A stretch of 64,000 nt of DNA from Brachybacterium sp. SGAir0954. Lineage in GTDB: Bacteria; Actinomycetota; Actinomycetes; Actinomycetales; Dermabacteraceae. A model generated the notes under the pieces. The model ran no database searches, had not been told where the DNA came from, and saw nothing but the letters and a program-made list of their open reading frames with translations. The DNA lies in contig NZ_CP027295.1 in NCBI RefSeq assembly GCF_005490785.1, forward strand, positions 2,294,001 to 2,358,000. The letters are read 5' to 3'. Below, one piece after another: positions 29,108 through 39,600 of the stretch; position 1 is the stretch's first letter; every line of letters starts with the position of its first letter. The position numbers were made by a program, and so were the translations under genes.

Positions 29108-30056
29108 GACCCCCGCCTCCGATCCCGCCGAGCACCGCGCGGGCTTCGTCGCCCTCGTCGGCCGGCCGAACGTCGGCAAATCGACGCTCACGAACGCGCT
29201 CGTGGGCGAGAAGGTCGCGATCACCTCCTCGAAGCCGCAGACCACGCGCCGCGCGATCCGCGGCATCGTCACGCGCGAGGATGCGCAGATCATCCTCGTG
29301 GACACCCCCGGGGTGCACCGTCCCCGCACGCTCCTCGGCGAGCGGCTGAACGACCTCGTCCGCGAGACGCTCGGCGAGGTGGACGTCGTGGGCTTCTGCC
29401 TCCCCGCCGACCAGAGGATCGGTCCCGGCGACCGCTTCATCGCGGAGGACCTCGCCGAGATGCGCTCGGGCCGGCGCGGGCCGAAGGTCGTCGCCGTCGT
29501 CACGAAGACGGACCTCGTGACCCGCGACCAGCTCGCCGAGCACCTGCTCGCCGTGGACTCCCTGCTCGACGTCGACGAGATCGTCCCGATCAGCGCCGTC
29601 ACCGGCGAGCAGGTGGACCTGCTGCTGCAGGTGATCGCCGGGCTGCTCCCGGAGGGACCGCAGCTCTACCCCGACGACCAGCTCACCGAGGAGTCCCGCG
29701 ACGACCGCATCTCCGAGCTGATCCGCGAGGCGGCGCTCGAGGGCGTGCGCGACGAGCTCCCGCACTCGATCGCCGTCGTCGTCGAGGAGGTCGTGGAGAC
29801 CGACCCCGACGACCCCTTCGCCGAGGTCGCCCCGGGGGAGGGGCGGCTCGTGGTGCGGGCGAGCCTCTTCGTCGAGCGCGACAGCCAGAAGGGCATCATC
29901 ATCGGGCGCGGCGGATCGCGGCTCAAGGAGGTCGGCTCGACGGCCCGCGGGGAGATCAACCGCCTGCTGGGCCGCAAGGTGCACCTCGACCTGCGGGTCA
30001 AGGTCGCCAAGGAGTGGCAGCGCGACCCCAAGCAGCTCGGCCGGCTCGGCTTCTGA
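29097..30056 (+). CDS. era: GTPase Era
   Basis: 319 aa. The G motifs are GRPNVGKST, DTPGVH and TKTD; the C-terminal KH domain has GIIIGRGGSRLKEVG. Era binds the 3' end of 16S rRNA and assists 30S assembly. The ATG lies within the end of the CorC-like gene, after CCGGAGGATCCCG. This gene ends the HIT-phoH-ybeY-corC-era run. Confidence 0.95.
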   Translation: MTAETPASDPAEHRAGFVALVGRPNVGKSTLTNALVGEKVAITSSKPQTTRRAIRGIVTREDAQIILVDTPGVHRPRTLLGERLNDLVRETLGEVDVVGFCLPADQRIGPGDRFIAEDLAEMRSGRRGPKVVAVVTKTDLVTRDQLAEHLLAVDSLLDVDEIVPISAVTGEQVDLLLQVIAGLLPEGPQLYPDDQLTEESRDDRISELIREAALEGVRDELPHSIAVVVEEVVETDPDDPFAEVAPGEGRLVVRASLFVERDSQKGIIIGRGGSRLKEVGSTARGEINRLLGRKVHLDLRVKVAKEWQRDPKQLGRLGF

Positions 30057-30147
30057 TCCGCGGTGCGATCCACGCCGCGCCGGCGGTCCGCCCGGGCTCG
30101 CGCCGTCTCGCATCGCGACCGCGGGCGGGGCACCGCGGCGGCGGTGC

Positions 30148-30153
30148 TACGGT
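30148..30153 (+). promoter_or_regulatory. -10 box TACGGT of the leuA leader transcript
   Basis: TACGGT, the same hexamer as at comEA and DUF3097, ends 6 nt before the GTG of the leader peptide, so the leader peptide is likely translated from the very 5' end of the mRNA. Confidence 0.55.
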
Positions 30154-30159
30154 GACCGC

Positions 30160-30192
30160 GTGCGTGGATCGATGCTCCTGCTTCTCCGCCGC

Positions 30193-30204
<12 letters not shown>
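30160..30204 (+). CDS. Leucine-rich leader peptide of leuA
   Basis: A 14-residue ORF starting at GTG 30160: V-R-G-S-M-L-L-L-L-R-R-D-G-A, then TGA. Codons 6-9 are four Leu codons in a row (CTC CTG CTT CTC); CTT is uncommon in this GC-rich DNA, where Leu is mainly CTC or CTG. It begins 6 nt after a -10 box, so it is probably leaderless; ATG 30172 (M-L-L-L-L-R-R-D-G-A) is a possible alternative. It lies 69 bp upstream of leuA. Ribosome stalling at these codons during leucine shortage would set the fold of the downstream RNA, as in classical amino-acid attenuation. Stalling is an inference. Confidence 0.75.
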
Positions 30205-32097
<1,893 letters not shown>

Positions 32098-32108
32098 GCC
32101 CGGTGAGC

Positions 32109-32163
32109 GGACGGCCGCCCGGCCGGCACGGAGTCCCCTCCGCCGCCGGCCGGGCGGCCGTCC
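32109..32163. terminator. Bidirectional hairpin after leuA
   Basis: A 19-bp perfect stem (GGACGGCCGCCCGGCCGGC with its complement) and a 17-base loop, between the convergent leuA and EamA genes. Confidence 0.75.
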
Positions 32164-32169
32164 TGCTGC

Positions 32170-33204
32170 TCAGCGCCGCTCGGCGTCCTCCGCGAGCTCC
32201 GCGTCCGGGAGCACCACGGGCATCTCCCCGGTGAGGGTCGCGTGGGTGGGGGTGGGGAGCTCCCAGCCGGGCTGCTCGTCGGCCGGCTGCGGCTGGTCCG
32301 GGGCCGCGCCGCGCGCGGTGAGCGTGATGCCCACGCTCGCCCCGACCACGAGCAGCGCCGCGGCGATGCGCAGAGGTGTCGCGCCCTGGCCGATCAGCAG
32401 GACCCCGGCGATCAGGGCGATGACGGGCTCGAGGCTCAGCAGGATCCCGAACACGTGGCGGGGGAGACGGCGCAGCGCCGCGAGCTCGAGCGTGTAGGGC
32501 AGCACCGAGGCGAGCAGGGCGGTGCCGATGCCGAGCGTGAGCAGGTGCAGGTCCGTGAGGCCCGCGACCGCCCCGGGCGCCCCGAGGGGCAGCACCACGA
32601 GCGCGCCGACGGCCATCGCGACGGCGAGGCCGTCCTGGCCCGGGACGAGCCGACCCACCCGTGCGCTCGCGAGCACGTACAGGCCCCAGAACACGGCGGC
32701 GATCAGGGCGAAGAGCACACCGATCCCGTTCAGGGCGGTGTCGCCGGTGGCGGACTCGAGGCCGAACAGGCTCACGCCGCCCAGCGCGAGCACGACCCAG
32801 AGCAGGTCGGTGCGCCGCGTGGAGAGCACGGCGGAGACCGCGAGCGGCCCGAGGAACTCGATCGCGACGGCGGTGCCGAGCGGGATGCGCGCGATCGAGA
32901 CGTAGAAGGCGCCGTTCATCCCGCCGATCGCCCCGCCGAACAGGAGCACGGCGATCCACTGCTCCCGGGTGAAGCGGTGCAGCTTCGGGCGCACGATCAC
33001 GAGCAGCACCACGGCGGCGATGCCGAGGCGCAGGGCGGTCGTGCCCCAGGAGCCGAGCTCCGGGAAGAGCCGGGTCGCGAGCGCGGCGCCGAACTGGAGG
33101 GAGGTGCAGGAGCCGAGGATGAACAGCACCGGCGTCAAGGGCATGCCGGAGCCGCCGCGGGTCGTCCCGAGGGCGGTGGTGGGAGCGGGGGAGGAGGTCG
33201 TCAC
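32170..33204 (-). CDS. EamA-family (RhtA-like) exporter
   Basis: 344 aa with about ten hydrophobic helices in two EamA repeats (FILGSCTSLQFGAALA at the start; GIGVLFALIAAVFWGLYVLAS opens the second). The second repeat ends LRRLPRHVFGILLSLEPVIALIAG, typical of the RhtA branch that exports threonine, homoserine or other small metabolites. The last ~40 residues are a cytoplasmic tail. GTG 33204 is preferred because a CAGAGT box ends 6 nt upstream; ATG at residue 21 is an alternative. A LysR regulator lies divergently. Confidence 0.85.
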   Translation of the reverse strand: MTTSSPAPTTALGTTRGGSGMPLTPVLFILGSCTSLQFGAALATRLFPELGSWGTTALRLGIAAVVLLVIVRPKLHRFTREQWIAVLLFGGAIGGMNGAFYVSIARIPLGTAVAIEFLGPLAVSAVLSTRRTDLLWVVLALGGVSLFGLESATGDTALNGIGVLFALIAAVFWGLYVLASARVGRLVPGQDGLAVAMAVGALVVLPLGAPGAVAGLTDLHLLTLGIGTALLASVLPYTLELAALRRLPRHVFGILLSLEPVIALIAGVLLIGQGATPLRIAAALLVVGASVGITLTARGAAPDQPQPADEQPGWELPTPTHATLTGEMPVVLPDAELAEDAERR

Positions 33205-33258
33205 GGGTCCACTCTGAGGCCCCGTCTCCCTTTCGGTCCAGCGCATGTTCCCGACGTG

Positions 33259-33264
33259 TACCGT
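33259..33264 (+). promoter_or_regulatory. -10 box TACCGT of the LysR gene
   Basis: TACCGT fits TANNNT; a start near 33271 gives a ~26-nt leader with GAGAGGG before the GTG. It abuts the dyad at 33264. Confidence 0.4.
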
Positions 33265-33278
33265 GAAGCGATGCTTCA
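33264..33278. promoter_or_regulatory. Inverted repeat between the EamA and LysR genes
   Basis: TGAAGC-GAT-GCTTCA is a perfect 6+3+6 dyad in the 92-bp divergent intergenic space. Its position suggests the binding site of the LysR regulator, covering its own transcription start. Confidence 0.55.
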
Positions 33279-33296
33279 TGGACGAGAGGGCCTGCC

Positions 33297-34223
33297 GTGC
33301 TGAACCTGCACCGACTGTTCCTGCTGCACGAACTGCGCAGGCTGGAGACCATGTCCGCGGTCGCGGCGACGCATTCGCTCTCGCCCTCCGCGGTCTCCCA
33401 GCAGCTCTCCCACCTGGAGCGGGAGACCAGGGTCACCCTGTTCGAGCAGGCGGGACGGCGCGTCATCCTCACGGACGCCGGCATGCAGCTCGCACGCCGC
33501 GCCGAGGAGATGCTCGGGCTCATCGAGTCCGCCGAGGCCGAGCTCGCCCTCGCCCAGGGCGAGGCGAGCGGGGTGCTGCGCGTCGCCTCCTTCCAGACGC
33601 CGATGATCGCCCTGGCCCCCGCGACGGTGAGCATCCTCGAGCAGAGCCATCCGGACCTCCGGATCGAGCTCGCCCAGCGCGAGGTGGACGAGGCCTACGA
33701 GGGGCTGCTCGCCCACCGCTTCGAGGTGATCCTCGGGGAGGACTACCCGGGCGGGCGTCGCGTCGTGCGGCGCGGCACCGACCGTGAGGGGCTGCTGGAC
33801 GACCCGCTGCTGCTCGTGCTTCCGAGCACCGGAACGTGGTCCGCCCCGGCGACCCTCGCGGACCTCGCGGAGGCGCCGTGGGCGCTGGACCCGGAGGACA
33901 CCCGCACCGGCGACTGGGAGCGCACCTACCTGCGCTCCGCCGGCATCGAGCCGAGGATCCGCTTCGACACCCCGGACCCGTTGCTGCAGGTGCACCTCGT
34001 GCGCTCCGGCCACGCCGTGGCCTTCGTCCCTGGCATCATCGCCTCCGAGCACCTCGGCGGGACCCGTCCGGTGCGGCTGCCGGGTGACCCCCAGCGCTCG
34101 CTCTACACGGCCGCCCGGGCCGGAGCGGCGGGCCACCCCGCGCTGCTGGCCTTCCGGGCCGCGCTGCTCGAGGCCGGCGCCGCCCCGCGCGACCTCGCCG
34201 GTCTGGACCGGATCGGCGGCTGA
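33297..34223 (+). CDS. LysR-family transcriptional regulator
   Basis: 308 aa. The N-terminal helix-turn-helix reads LETMSAVAATHSLSPSAVSQQLSHLERE, followed by a periplasmic-binding-like effector domain (~90-300). Most LysR regulators control a divergent neighbour, here the EamA exporter, and their own gene, through a site like the dyad at 33264-33278. The effector is unknown; by analogy it could be an amino acid exported by the neighbour. Confidence 0.9.
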   Translation: MLNLHRLFLLHELRRLETMSAVAATHSLSPSAVSQQLSHLERETRVTLFEQAGRRVILTDAGMQLARRAEEMLGLIESAEAELALAQGEASGVLRVASFQTPMIALAPATVSILEQSHPDLRIELAQREVDEAYEGLLAHRFEVILGEDYPGGRRVVRRGTDREGLLDDPLLLVLPSTGTWSAPATLADLAEAPWALDPEDTRTGDWERTYLRSAGIEPRIRFDTPDPLLQVHLVRSGHAVAFVPGIIASEHLGGTRPVRLPGDPQRSLYTAARAGAAGHPALLAFRAALLEAGAAPRDLAGLDRIGG

Positions 34224-34311
34224 GCGCTTCCCGGAGGGGAGGACGTCGCCCTCATGCAGCCTCGCGTGCAGATCGGCGCCGTGGTCCGATGCCCGCGTCG
34301 CCCGTCGCGCC

Positions 34312-35049
34312 TCAGCCCCGGTCCGGGAACTGCGCGAGCGCCGCGGCGAGGATGCGGGAGAGCTGCCGACGGTCGGAGAACGCGCCGATGACGGCGCCGA
34401 GCCCGGGGATCGCCTTGCCGAACAGCCGCACCGAGCGCATGCCGAAGCGGGAGAGCGCGCGGCTCGCGATCGCGGCGGCGACGTCGGACTGCGGGGTGCG
34501 CTGCATGCGCTGGGTCGCGACGCGCGCGGCCGCGCCCGCCACCGGGCCGAGGCCGAGGCCCTTGAGCAGGTCCTGGGAGTCCTCGCCCACGAGGCTCGCG
34601 AGCACGCGGGTGCGGATCTCTTCGTCGTCGAGGTCGTACCCTCTCACCACGGCGATCGCCCCGACCATGCGGGTCGCCTGCACGTAGAACTCGAGCACGT
34701 TGGTGGGCAGCAGGACCGGGAGGGTGATGAAGCCGCCGAGCCCCGTGAGGAAGCCGCCCACGGTCACGCCGCGCCGGTGGCTGCGCACGAGGCGCCGGAT
34801 CGCGACCTCGGGGTGGTGCCGGCCGCGGCCCCGGCGCGCGCGCTCGGCGACGGCCGCGGCGGAGGAGTAGGTGAGGCGGCCGTCCAGCCCGATGTCCCGG
34901 ATCGTCTCGACGGTGCGGGCGAGGGCGCCGCGCTCGGCATGGATGTGCTCCTCGTCGCCGCGGCCGCGGTCGCGGCGGGCGGCCTTCATCGCCGCGCGGG
35001 TGGTGCTGCGGGCGTTCTCGTCCTGGCGCAGGATCTGCCTGATCCCCAT
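34312..35049 (-). CDS. EcsC family protein
   Basis: 245 aa. The central part has VTVGGFLTGLGGFITLPVLLPTNVLEFYVQATRMVGAIAVVRGYD, broken here by position only, which is characteristic of EcsC proteins, and further helices to the end. The N-terminus is very basic (Arg-rich). The biochemical role is unknown; EcsC was named from a Bacillus ABC transporter operon. GAGGAGGGG precedes the ATG. It is divergent from the tam-like gene and shares the palindromic region. Confidence 0.8.
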   Translation of the reverse strand: MGIRQILRQDENARSTTRAAMKAARRDRGRGDEEHIHAERGALARTVETIRDIGLDGRLTYSSAAAVAERARRGRGRHHPEVAIRRLVRSHRRGVTVGGFLTGLGGFITLPVLLPTNVLEFYVQATRMVGAIAVVRGYDLDDEEIRTRVLASLVGEDSQDLLKGLGLGPVAGAAARVATQRMQRTPQSDVAAAIASRALSRFGMRSVRLFGKAIPGLGAVIGAFSDRRQLSRILAAALAQFPDRG

Positions 35050-35168
35050 GGCCCCTCCTCGGTCGGTGCTCGCGGGGCGACGACGCCGCCCGCCCTCATC
35101 ATGCCGTGACTCGGGGCCGACGTCGCCTCGTCGGCGGACCTTCCGGTCGACGGAGCGCCCTCCGGTGA

Positions 35169-35186
35169 TATCTTGACGTCAAGATA
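35169..35186. promoter_or_regulatory. Perfect 18-bp palindrome TATCTTGACGTCAAGATA
   Basis: The 18 bases are fully self-complementary and much more AT-rich than the surroundings. TATCTT fits TANNNT on both strands, so the palindrome may overlap the -10 boxes of both the tam-like and the EcsC gene. Shape and symmetry are those of MarR-family operators; in Streptomyces a trans-aconitate methyltransferase gene is controlled by the MarR-type TamR. No marR gene lies in this window. Confidence 0.65.
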
Positions 35187-35225
35187 AATGTGGGTCGGAC
35201 CCCCGGCCCGACGGAGAGGACACCG

Positions 35226-35990
35226 ATGGCCATGCGCTGGGACCCCGACACCTACCTCGCCTATGCGGACGAGCGCGCCCGCCCCTTCCTCGAGCTCACC
35301 GCGAGGATCCGCGCCGAGGCGCCGCGCACCGTGGTCGACCTCGGCGCCGGGCCCGGCACGCTCACCGCCCTGCTCCACGAGCGCTGGCCCGAGGCACAGG
35401 TCACCGCCGTCGACTCGAGCGCCGAGATGATCGAGCGCGCGAGCGCGATCGAGGGCATCGGGGTCCAGCACGCCGACCTGCGCAGCTGGCGACCCGACTC
35501 ACCCGTGGACGTGATCGTCGCGAACGCCTCCCTGCAGTGGGTGCCGGACCACCTCGCGCTGCTGCCCCGGCTGATCGACCATCTCGCCCCCGGCGGATGG
35601 CTGGTCCTCCAGGTGCCGGGGAACTTCGAGGAGCCCAGCCACACCCTGCGCCGCGAGCTCGCCGCCCAGGAGCCCTTCGCCGCGCACACGGCCGGGGTGG
35701 ACCACCCCGCCTCCCACGACCCCGCGGTCTACCTGCGTGCCCTGCAGGAGCTGGGCTGCGAGGTCGACGCGTGGGAGACCACCTACCTCCACCTCCTCCA
35801 CGGCGAGGACCCGGTGCTCGAGTGGGTCAAGGGCACCGGCGCCCGGCCCACCCTGCTCGCCCTTCCCGAGGACCTGCGCGCCCGCTTCGAGGCCGAGCTC
35901 GGCGCGCGGCTGCGGGAGGCCTACCCGGAGACCGGCACCGACGTCGTCCTGCCCTTCCGGCGTGTGTTCGCCGTCGCGCGGAGGCCCTGA
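35226..35990 (+). CDS. tam: Trans-aconitate 2-methyltransferase-like SAM enzyme
   Basis: 254 aa. The start MRWDPDTYLAYADERARPFLEL is the hallmark of Tam, shown here in a run that also marks the family; VVDLGAGPGTLTALL binds SAM and VIVANASLQWVPDH is motif II. Tam methylates trans-aconitate, an aconitase inhibitor that forms spontaneously. GGAGAGGACACCG favours ATG 35226; ATG 35232 is 2 codons in. The operator-like palindrome lies 40 bp upstream. Confidence 0.85.
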   Translation: MAMRWDPDTYLAYADERARPFLELTARIRAEAPRTVVDLGAGPGTLTALLHERWPEAQVTAVDSSAEMIERASAIEGIGVQHADLRSWRPDSPVDVIVANASLQWVPDHLALLPRLIDHLAPGGWLVLQVPGNFEEPSHTLRRELAAQEPFAAHTAGVDHPASHDPAVYLRALQELGCEVDAWETTYLHLLHGEDPVLEWVKGTGARPTLLALPEDLRARFEAELGARLREAYPETGTDVVLPFRRVFAVARRP

Positions 35991-36028
35991 GCCCGGCCCG
36001 CCTGCCGCCGTGCGTCCCCGTGCGGCGG

Positions 36029-36034
36029 TAGATT
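36029..36034 (+). promoter_or_regulatory. -10 box TAGATT of recO
   Basis: TAGATT ends 9 nt before the recO ATG; the transcript would start about 3 nt before the start codon. Confidence 0.45.
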
Positions 36035-36043
36035 CGAGGGACC

Positions 36044-36775
36044 ATGCAGAAGCTCTACCGTGACCATGCGATCGTCCTGCGCACCCACCCGCTGGGCGAG
36101 GCCGATCGCATCATCACGCTGCTCACCCGCACCCACGGGAAGGTGCGCGCCGTCGCCAAGGGCGTGCGCCGCACCGCGAGCCGCTTCGGCGCCCGCCTCG
36201 AGCCCTTCACCCTCGTCGACGTCCAGCTCCACGCGGGCCGCGGCCTGCACACCGTCAACCAGGTCGTGACGATCGAGGCCTTCGCCGGTCCGATCAGCGC
36301 GGACTACGCGCGCTTCACCGCTGCGAGCGCGATGCTCGAGACCACGGACCGGCTGACCGACGAGGTCGTCGACCCCTCCCAGCGCGGGTTCCTGCTGCTC
36401 GTGGGCGCCCTGCGCACCATGGCCGCGGGCCGCATCCCACCGCCGCTCGTGCTCGACTCGTTCCTGCTGCGCACCCTCGCCCTCTCCGGCTGGGCGCCGG
36501 AGCTGAGCGTCTGCGCCTCCTGCGGCGCCCACGGTCCCCACCACGCCCTCGACATCCGCGTGGGCGGGCTCGTGTGCACCGCCTGCCGGAAGCCCGGCGC
36601 ACGGGCCGTGCGCCAGGCCGCCGTCGAGCACATGATCTTCCTGCTCGCGGGCGACTGGGAGAACGCCGTCACCGCCGAGGAGTCCGTCGTGCACGAGGCA
36701 GGGCGGATCATCGCGGACACGATCACCTGGCACCTCGAGCGCTCCGTGCGCTCGCTCAGCTACGTCGAGCGCTGA
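36044..36775 (+). CDS. recO: DNA repair protein RecO
   Basis: 243 aa. The N-terminal OB-fold segment reads YRDHAIVLRTHPLGEADRII, then GKVRAVAKGVRRTAS; a C4 zinc motif is present at CASCG and VCTAC. RecO loads RecA with RecR and promotes annealing in the RecFOR pathway. In many actinobacteria recO lies next to uppS; here uppS is 4.3 kb away with the flavin monooxygenase operon between, which may mean that operon was inserted. Confidence 0.94.
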   Translation: MQKLYRDHAIVLRTHPLGEADRIITLLTRTHGKVRAVAKGVRRTASRFGARLEPFTLVDVQLHAGRGLHTVNQVVTIEAFAGPISADYARFTAASAMLETTDRLTDEVVDPSQRGFLLLVGALRTMAAGRIPPPLVLDSFLLRTLALSGWAPELSVCASCGAHGPHHALDIRVGGLVCTACRKPGARAVRQAAVEHMIFLLAGDWENAVTAEESVVHEAGRIIADTITWHLERSVRSLSYVER

Positions 36776-36835
36776 GCAGGCCCGCGCTCCGCGGACGGCG
36801 GCCCGCCCGGATCCTCCGAGCAGGCCGTCCCGCGC

Positions 36836-38209
36836 TCAGCCGTCCCAGCGGTGCCGGGCGCCCGGATGCGTCGCGGGCAGGTGAGGCCCGGCCCCGCCGA
36901 TCCGCTCCCGCAGGGTGACCGGGGCATCGCCCGCCTCGGGCAGCAGTCCGCGCCGGCGCAGCTCCGGGGTCACGAAGCGCGCGAAGCGCTCGAGATCCGC
37001 GGGCCGCACGGCGGCGGAGATGTTGAAGCCGTCGACCCCCGCTTCCTCGATCCAGCGCTCGAGCTCGTCGGCGACCGTCTGCGGCGAGCCGACGATCACG
37101 GGGCCGCGGCCGCCGATCGCGACGAACTCCGCGAGGTCGCCCACGGTCCAGGTGCGGTCCGGGGAGAGGGTCGTGAAGGAGGCGAGCGCGGACTGGTTCG
37201 CCTCGGTGCGCACGTGCTCGATCGGGTCCTCGGGTCGGGCACCCGCGAGGTCCACGCCGGTCCAGCCGCCGAACAGCGCGAGCGCGGACTCGGTGTCCAC
37301 GTACTGCCGGTAGCCGTCCAGGCGCTCCTGCGCCGCCTCGTCGGTCTCGTCGACGACGACGGTGGCGAGGGAGAAGATCCGGGCGGCGTCACGGCCGCGG
37401 CCGGCGCTCTCCAGGCCGTCGCGCACCGCGTCGACCCAGCGCCGCACATGGCCCGGGGTGGGGCCTGAGAAGAAGATCGCCTCCGCGTGCTCCTGGGCGA
37501 AGCGCAGGCCCCGCGAGGACGCGCCGGCCTGGAAGAGGAAGGGTGTGCGCTGGGGACCGGGGGCGGAGAGCGCGCGGCCGGGCACGTCGAAGTAGCGGCC
37601 GTGGTGCTCCACGTCCCGCACCTTCGCCGGATCCACGACGACGTCGGCCTCGGGGTCCAGGCGGAGGGCGTCCGGGGCGAAGGAGCCCTCGAAGAGCTCG
37701 TACATGACCTCGAGGTACTCGTCCGCGCGGTCGTAGCGCTCGTCGTGGGGGATCTGCGCGCTGCGCCCCAGGTTGCGGGCGGCGGAGTCCTGGTAGCTCG
37801 TGACGATGTTCCAGGCGACGCGGCCGTCGGTGAAGTGGTCCAGGGTGCTGAGGGTGCGGGCCAGCAGGTACGGCTCCTCGTAGGAGACGGAGGCGGTGAC
37901 GCCGAAGCCGAGGTGCTCGGTCACGGCCGCCATCGCCGGCACCGCCACGAGCGGGTCCAGCAGCGGGAACTGGACGCCGCCGCGGGAGGTCGCGTCGGCC
38001 CCGCCGCCGTAGACGTCGTAGACGCCCACGATGTCGGCGAGGAACAGCGAGGCGAAGCCGCCCTCCTCGAGGGTGCGGGCGAGCTCCGTCCAGTGGCCGA
38101 GGCGCTGGAAGTCGCCGCTGCGCGACTCGGGGTGGCGCCACAGGCCGGGGGACTGGTGCACCGGGGTGAGCATGTCGAAGGCGTTCAGGAGGATCGGGCG
38201 CGAGGTCAT
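36836..38209 (-). CDS. Flavin-dependent monooxygenase of the NtaA/SnaA/DszA type
   Basis: 457 aa luciferase-like (LLM) oxidoreductase. Features are LNAFDM at the start, GHWTELARTLEEGGFASLFLAD in the first helix pair, FQAGASSRGLRFAQEHAEAIFF broken by position only, and VAWNIVTS. These mark the NtaA/SnaA/DszA family, which uses FMNH2 to oxidise aminopolycarboxylates, sulfones or similar. The substrate here is unknown. It is the last gene of a minus-strand operon with an MFS carrier and an acyl-CoA-dehydrogenase-like flavoenzyme, a set often seen in organosulfur use. GAAGGAGACC precedes the ATG. Confidence 0.85.
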   Translation of the reverse strand: MTSRPILLNAFDMLTPVHQSPGLWRHPESRSGDFQRLGHWTELARTLEEGGFASLFLADIVGVYDVYGGGADATSRGGVQFPLLDPLVAVPAMAAVTEHLGFGVTASVSYEEPYLLARTLSTLDHFTDGRVAWNIVTSYQDSAARNLGRSAQIPHDERYDRADEYLEVMYELFEGSFAPDALRLDPEADVVVDPAKVRDVEHHGRYFDVPGRALSAPGPQRTPFLFQAGASSRGLRFAQEHAEAIFFSGPTPGHVRRWVDAVRDGLESAGRGRDAARIFSLATVVVDETDEAAQERLDGYRQYVDTESALALFGGWTGVDLAGARPEDPIEHVRTEANQSALASFTTLSPDRTWTVGDLAEFVAIGGRGPVIVGSPQTVADELERWIEEAGVDGFNISAAVRPADLERFARFVTPELRRRGLLPEAGDAPVTLRERIGGAGPHLPATHPGARHRWDG

Positions 38210-38271
38210 GGGTCTCCTTCTCGGAGGGAGGGGCGACCGGGCGCGGGGCCCGGCCGCCGGGTGAGGGGAGG

Positions 38272-39600
38272 TCAGCGGCGGGCGGCGCGCAGCGCGCTGC
38301 CGAGCGGGTCCTTCGCGAGCAGCGAGGCGGTGAGCGAGAGCACCGAGATCGCGGTGACGTAGGCGCAGATGAGCCAGGGCGTGTCCCCGCCGGCGGCGAA
38401 GAGCAGCGCGGCGACCATCGGCATGATGCCGCCGCCGATCACCGATCCCAGCTGGTAGCCCATGTTCACGCCCGAGTAGCGCACCTCGACCGGGAACTGC
38501 TCGGCGAACCAGGCCGCCTGCGGGCCGTAGACCGCGTCGTGGGCCACGTTCATGCCGGCGATGATCACGAGCGGCAGCAGCGAGAGCGGTCCGGAGTCCA
38601 GGAAGAGGAACAGCACCCAGACGAAGCCGCCGATCGCGACGTAGCCGAAGACGGCGACGGGGCGCCGGCCCACCTTGTCCGAGAGCAGCCCCCACAGCGG
38701 GGTCGTCACGATGCCGACCGCCGAGGCGATCATCACGGCGGTCACGCCCGCCTCGTCGTCGCCGCGGGCGGTGGAGAGGTAGCTCAGCAGGTACACCGTG
38801 ATGAGGAAGTAGATGCTGTTCTGCGCGACGCGCTGGGCGATCGTGATGAGCAGCGGGTGCCGGTGGTGCCGGAGGACCTCGAGCACGGGGGCGCGGGAGG
38901 TGCGGCCCTCCTCCTGCACGGCCGTGAACTCCGGCGCGTCCTTCACCCCGAGGCGGATCCACAGGGCGAGGCCCACGAGCACCGCGGAGGCGAGGAAGGG
39001 GAGCCGCCATCCGTAGGCGGCGAACTGCTCCTCGGTGGTCGCCGCCCGCACGATCACGAAGGCGCCGGTCGCGAGCAGCATGCCCGCGGATGAGCCCACC
39101 TGCGTGAAGGAGCCGAACAGGCCGCGCCGGGCGGGCGGGGCGTGCTCGACGGAGAGCAGCGCGGAGCCGCCCCATTCGGCACCCGCCGCGAGGCCCTGCA
39201 CCATGCGCAGGGCGACGAGCGCGACGGCGGCCCACGGGCCGATCGCCTGGAAGGTCGGCAGCAGGCCGATGAGCAGGGAGCCGGTGCCCATGAGCAGCAG
39301 GGAGCCCACGAGCAGCGACTTCCGCCCGATCCGGTCGCCGAGGTGACCGGCGACGATCCCGCCGAGCGGCCGCATGAGGAAGCCGATCGCGAGGGAGGCG
39401 AAGGAGGCGACCGTGCTCGCGAGCGGGCTGCTGCTCGGGAAGAACTGGGTCGTGAAGATCAGGGCGCTCGCGGTGCCGTAGAGGTAGAAGTCGTACCACT
39501 CGATCGTGGTGCCCGCGAAGGCAGAGGCGAGCACCCGGCGCTGCTCGCGCGGGCTCGCGAGCTCCGGCGCGGGCGGCGCCTGCTCGAGGGCGGCGGTCAT
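38272..39600 (-). CDS. MFS transporter of the metabolite:H+ symporter type
   Basis: 442 aa, twelve predicted helices. The start has FAGTTIEWYDFYLYGTASAL, and RPLGGIVAGHLGDRIGRK is the loop 2-3 motif; both are typical of the MHS group (citrate, shikimate, ketoglutarate or osmolyte importers). Its ATG overlaps the stop of the upstream acyl-CoA-dehydrogenase-like gene (ATGA), and the monooxygenase follows 62 bp later, so it probably imports the substrate of these flavoenzymes. Confidence 0.85.
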   Translation of the reverse strand: MTAALEQAPPAPELASPREQRRVLASAFAGTTIEWYDFYLYGTASALIFTTQFFPSSSPLASTVASFASLAIGFLMRPLGGIVAGHLGDRIGRKSLLVGSLLLMGTGSLLIGLLPTFQAIGPWAAVALVALRMVQGLAAGAEWGGSALLSVEHAPPARRGLFGSFTQVGSSAGMLLATGAFVIVRAATTEEQFAAYGWRLPFLASAVLVGLALWIRLGVKDAPEFTAVQEEGRTSRAPVLEVLRHHRHPLLITIAQRVAQNSIYFLITVYLLSYLSTARGDDEAGVTAVMIASAVGIVTTPLWGLLSDKVGRRPVAVFGYVAIGGFVWVLFLFLDSGPLSLLPLVIIAGMNVAHDAVYGPQAAWFAEQFPVEVRYSGVNMGYQLGSVIGGGIMPMVAALLFAAGGDTPWLICAYVTAISVLSLTASLLAKDPLGSALRAARR

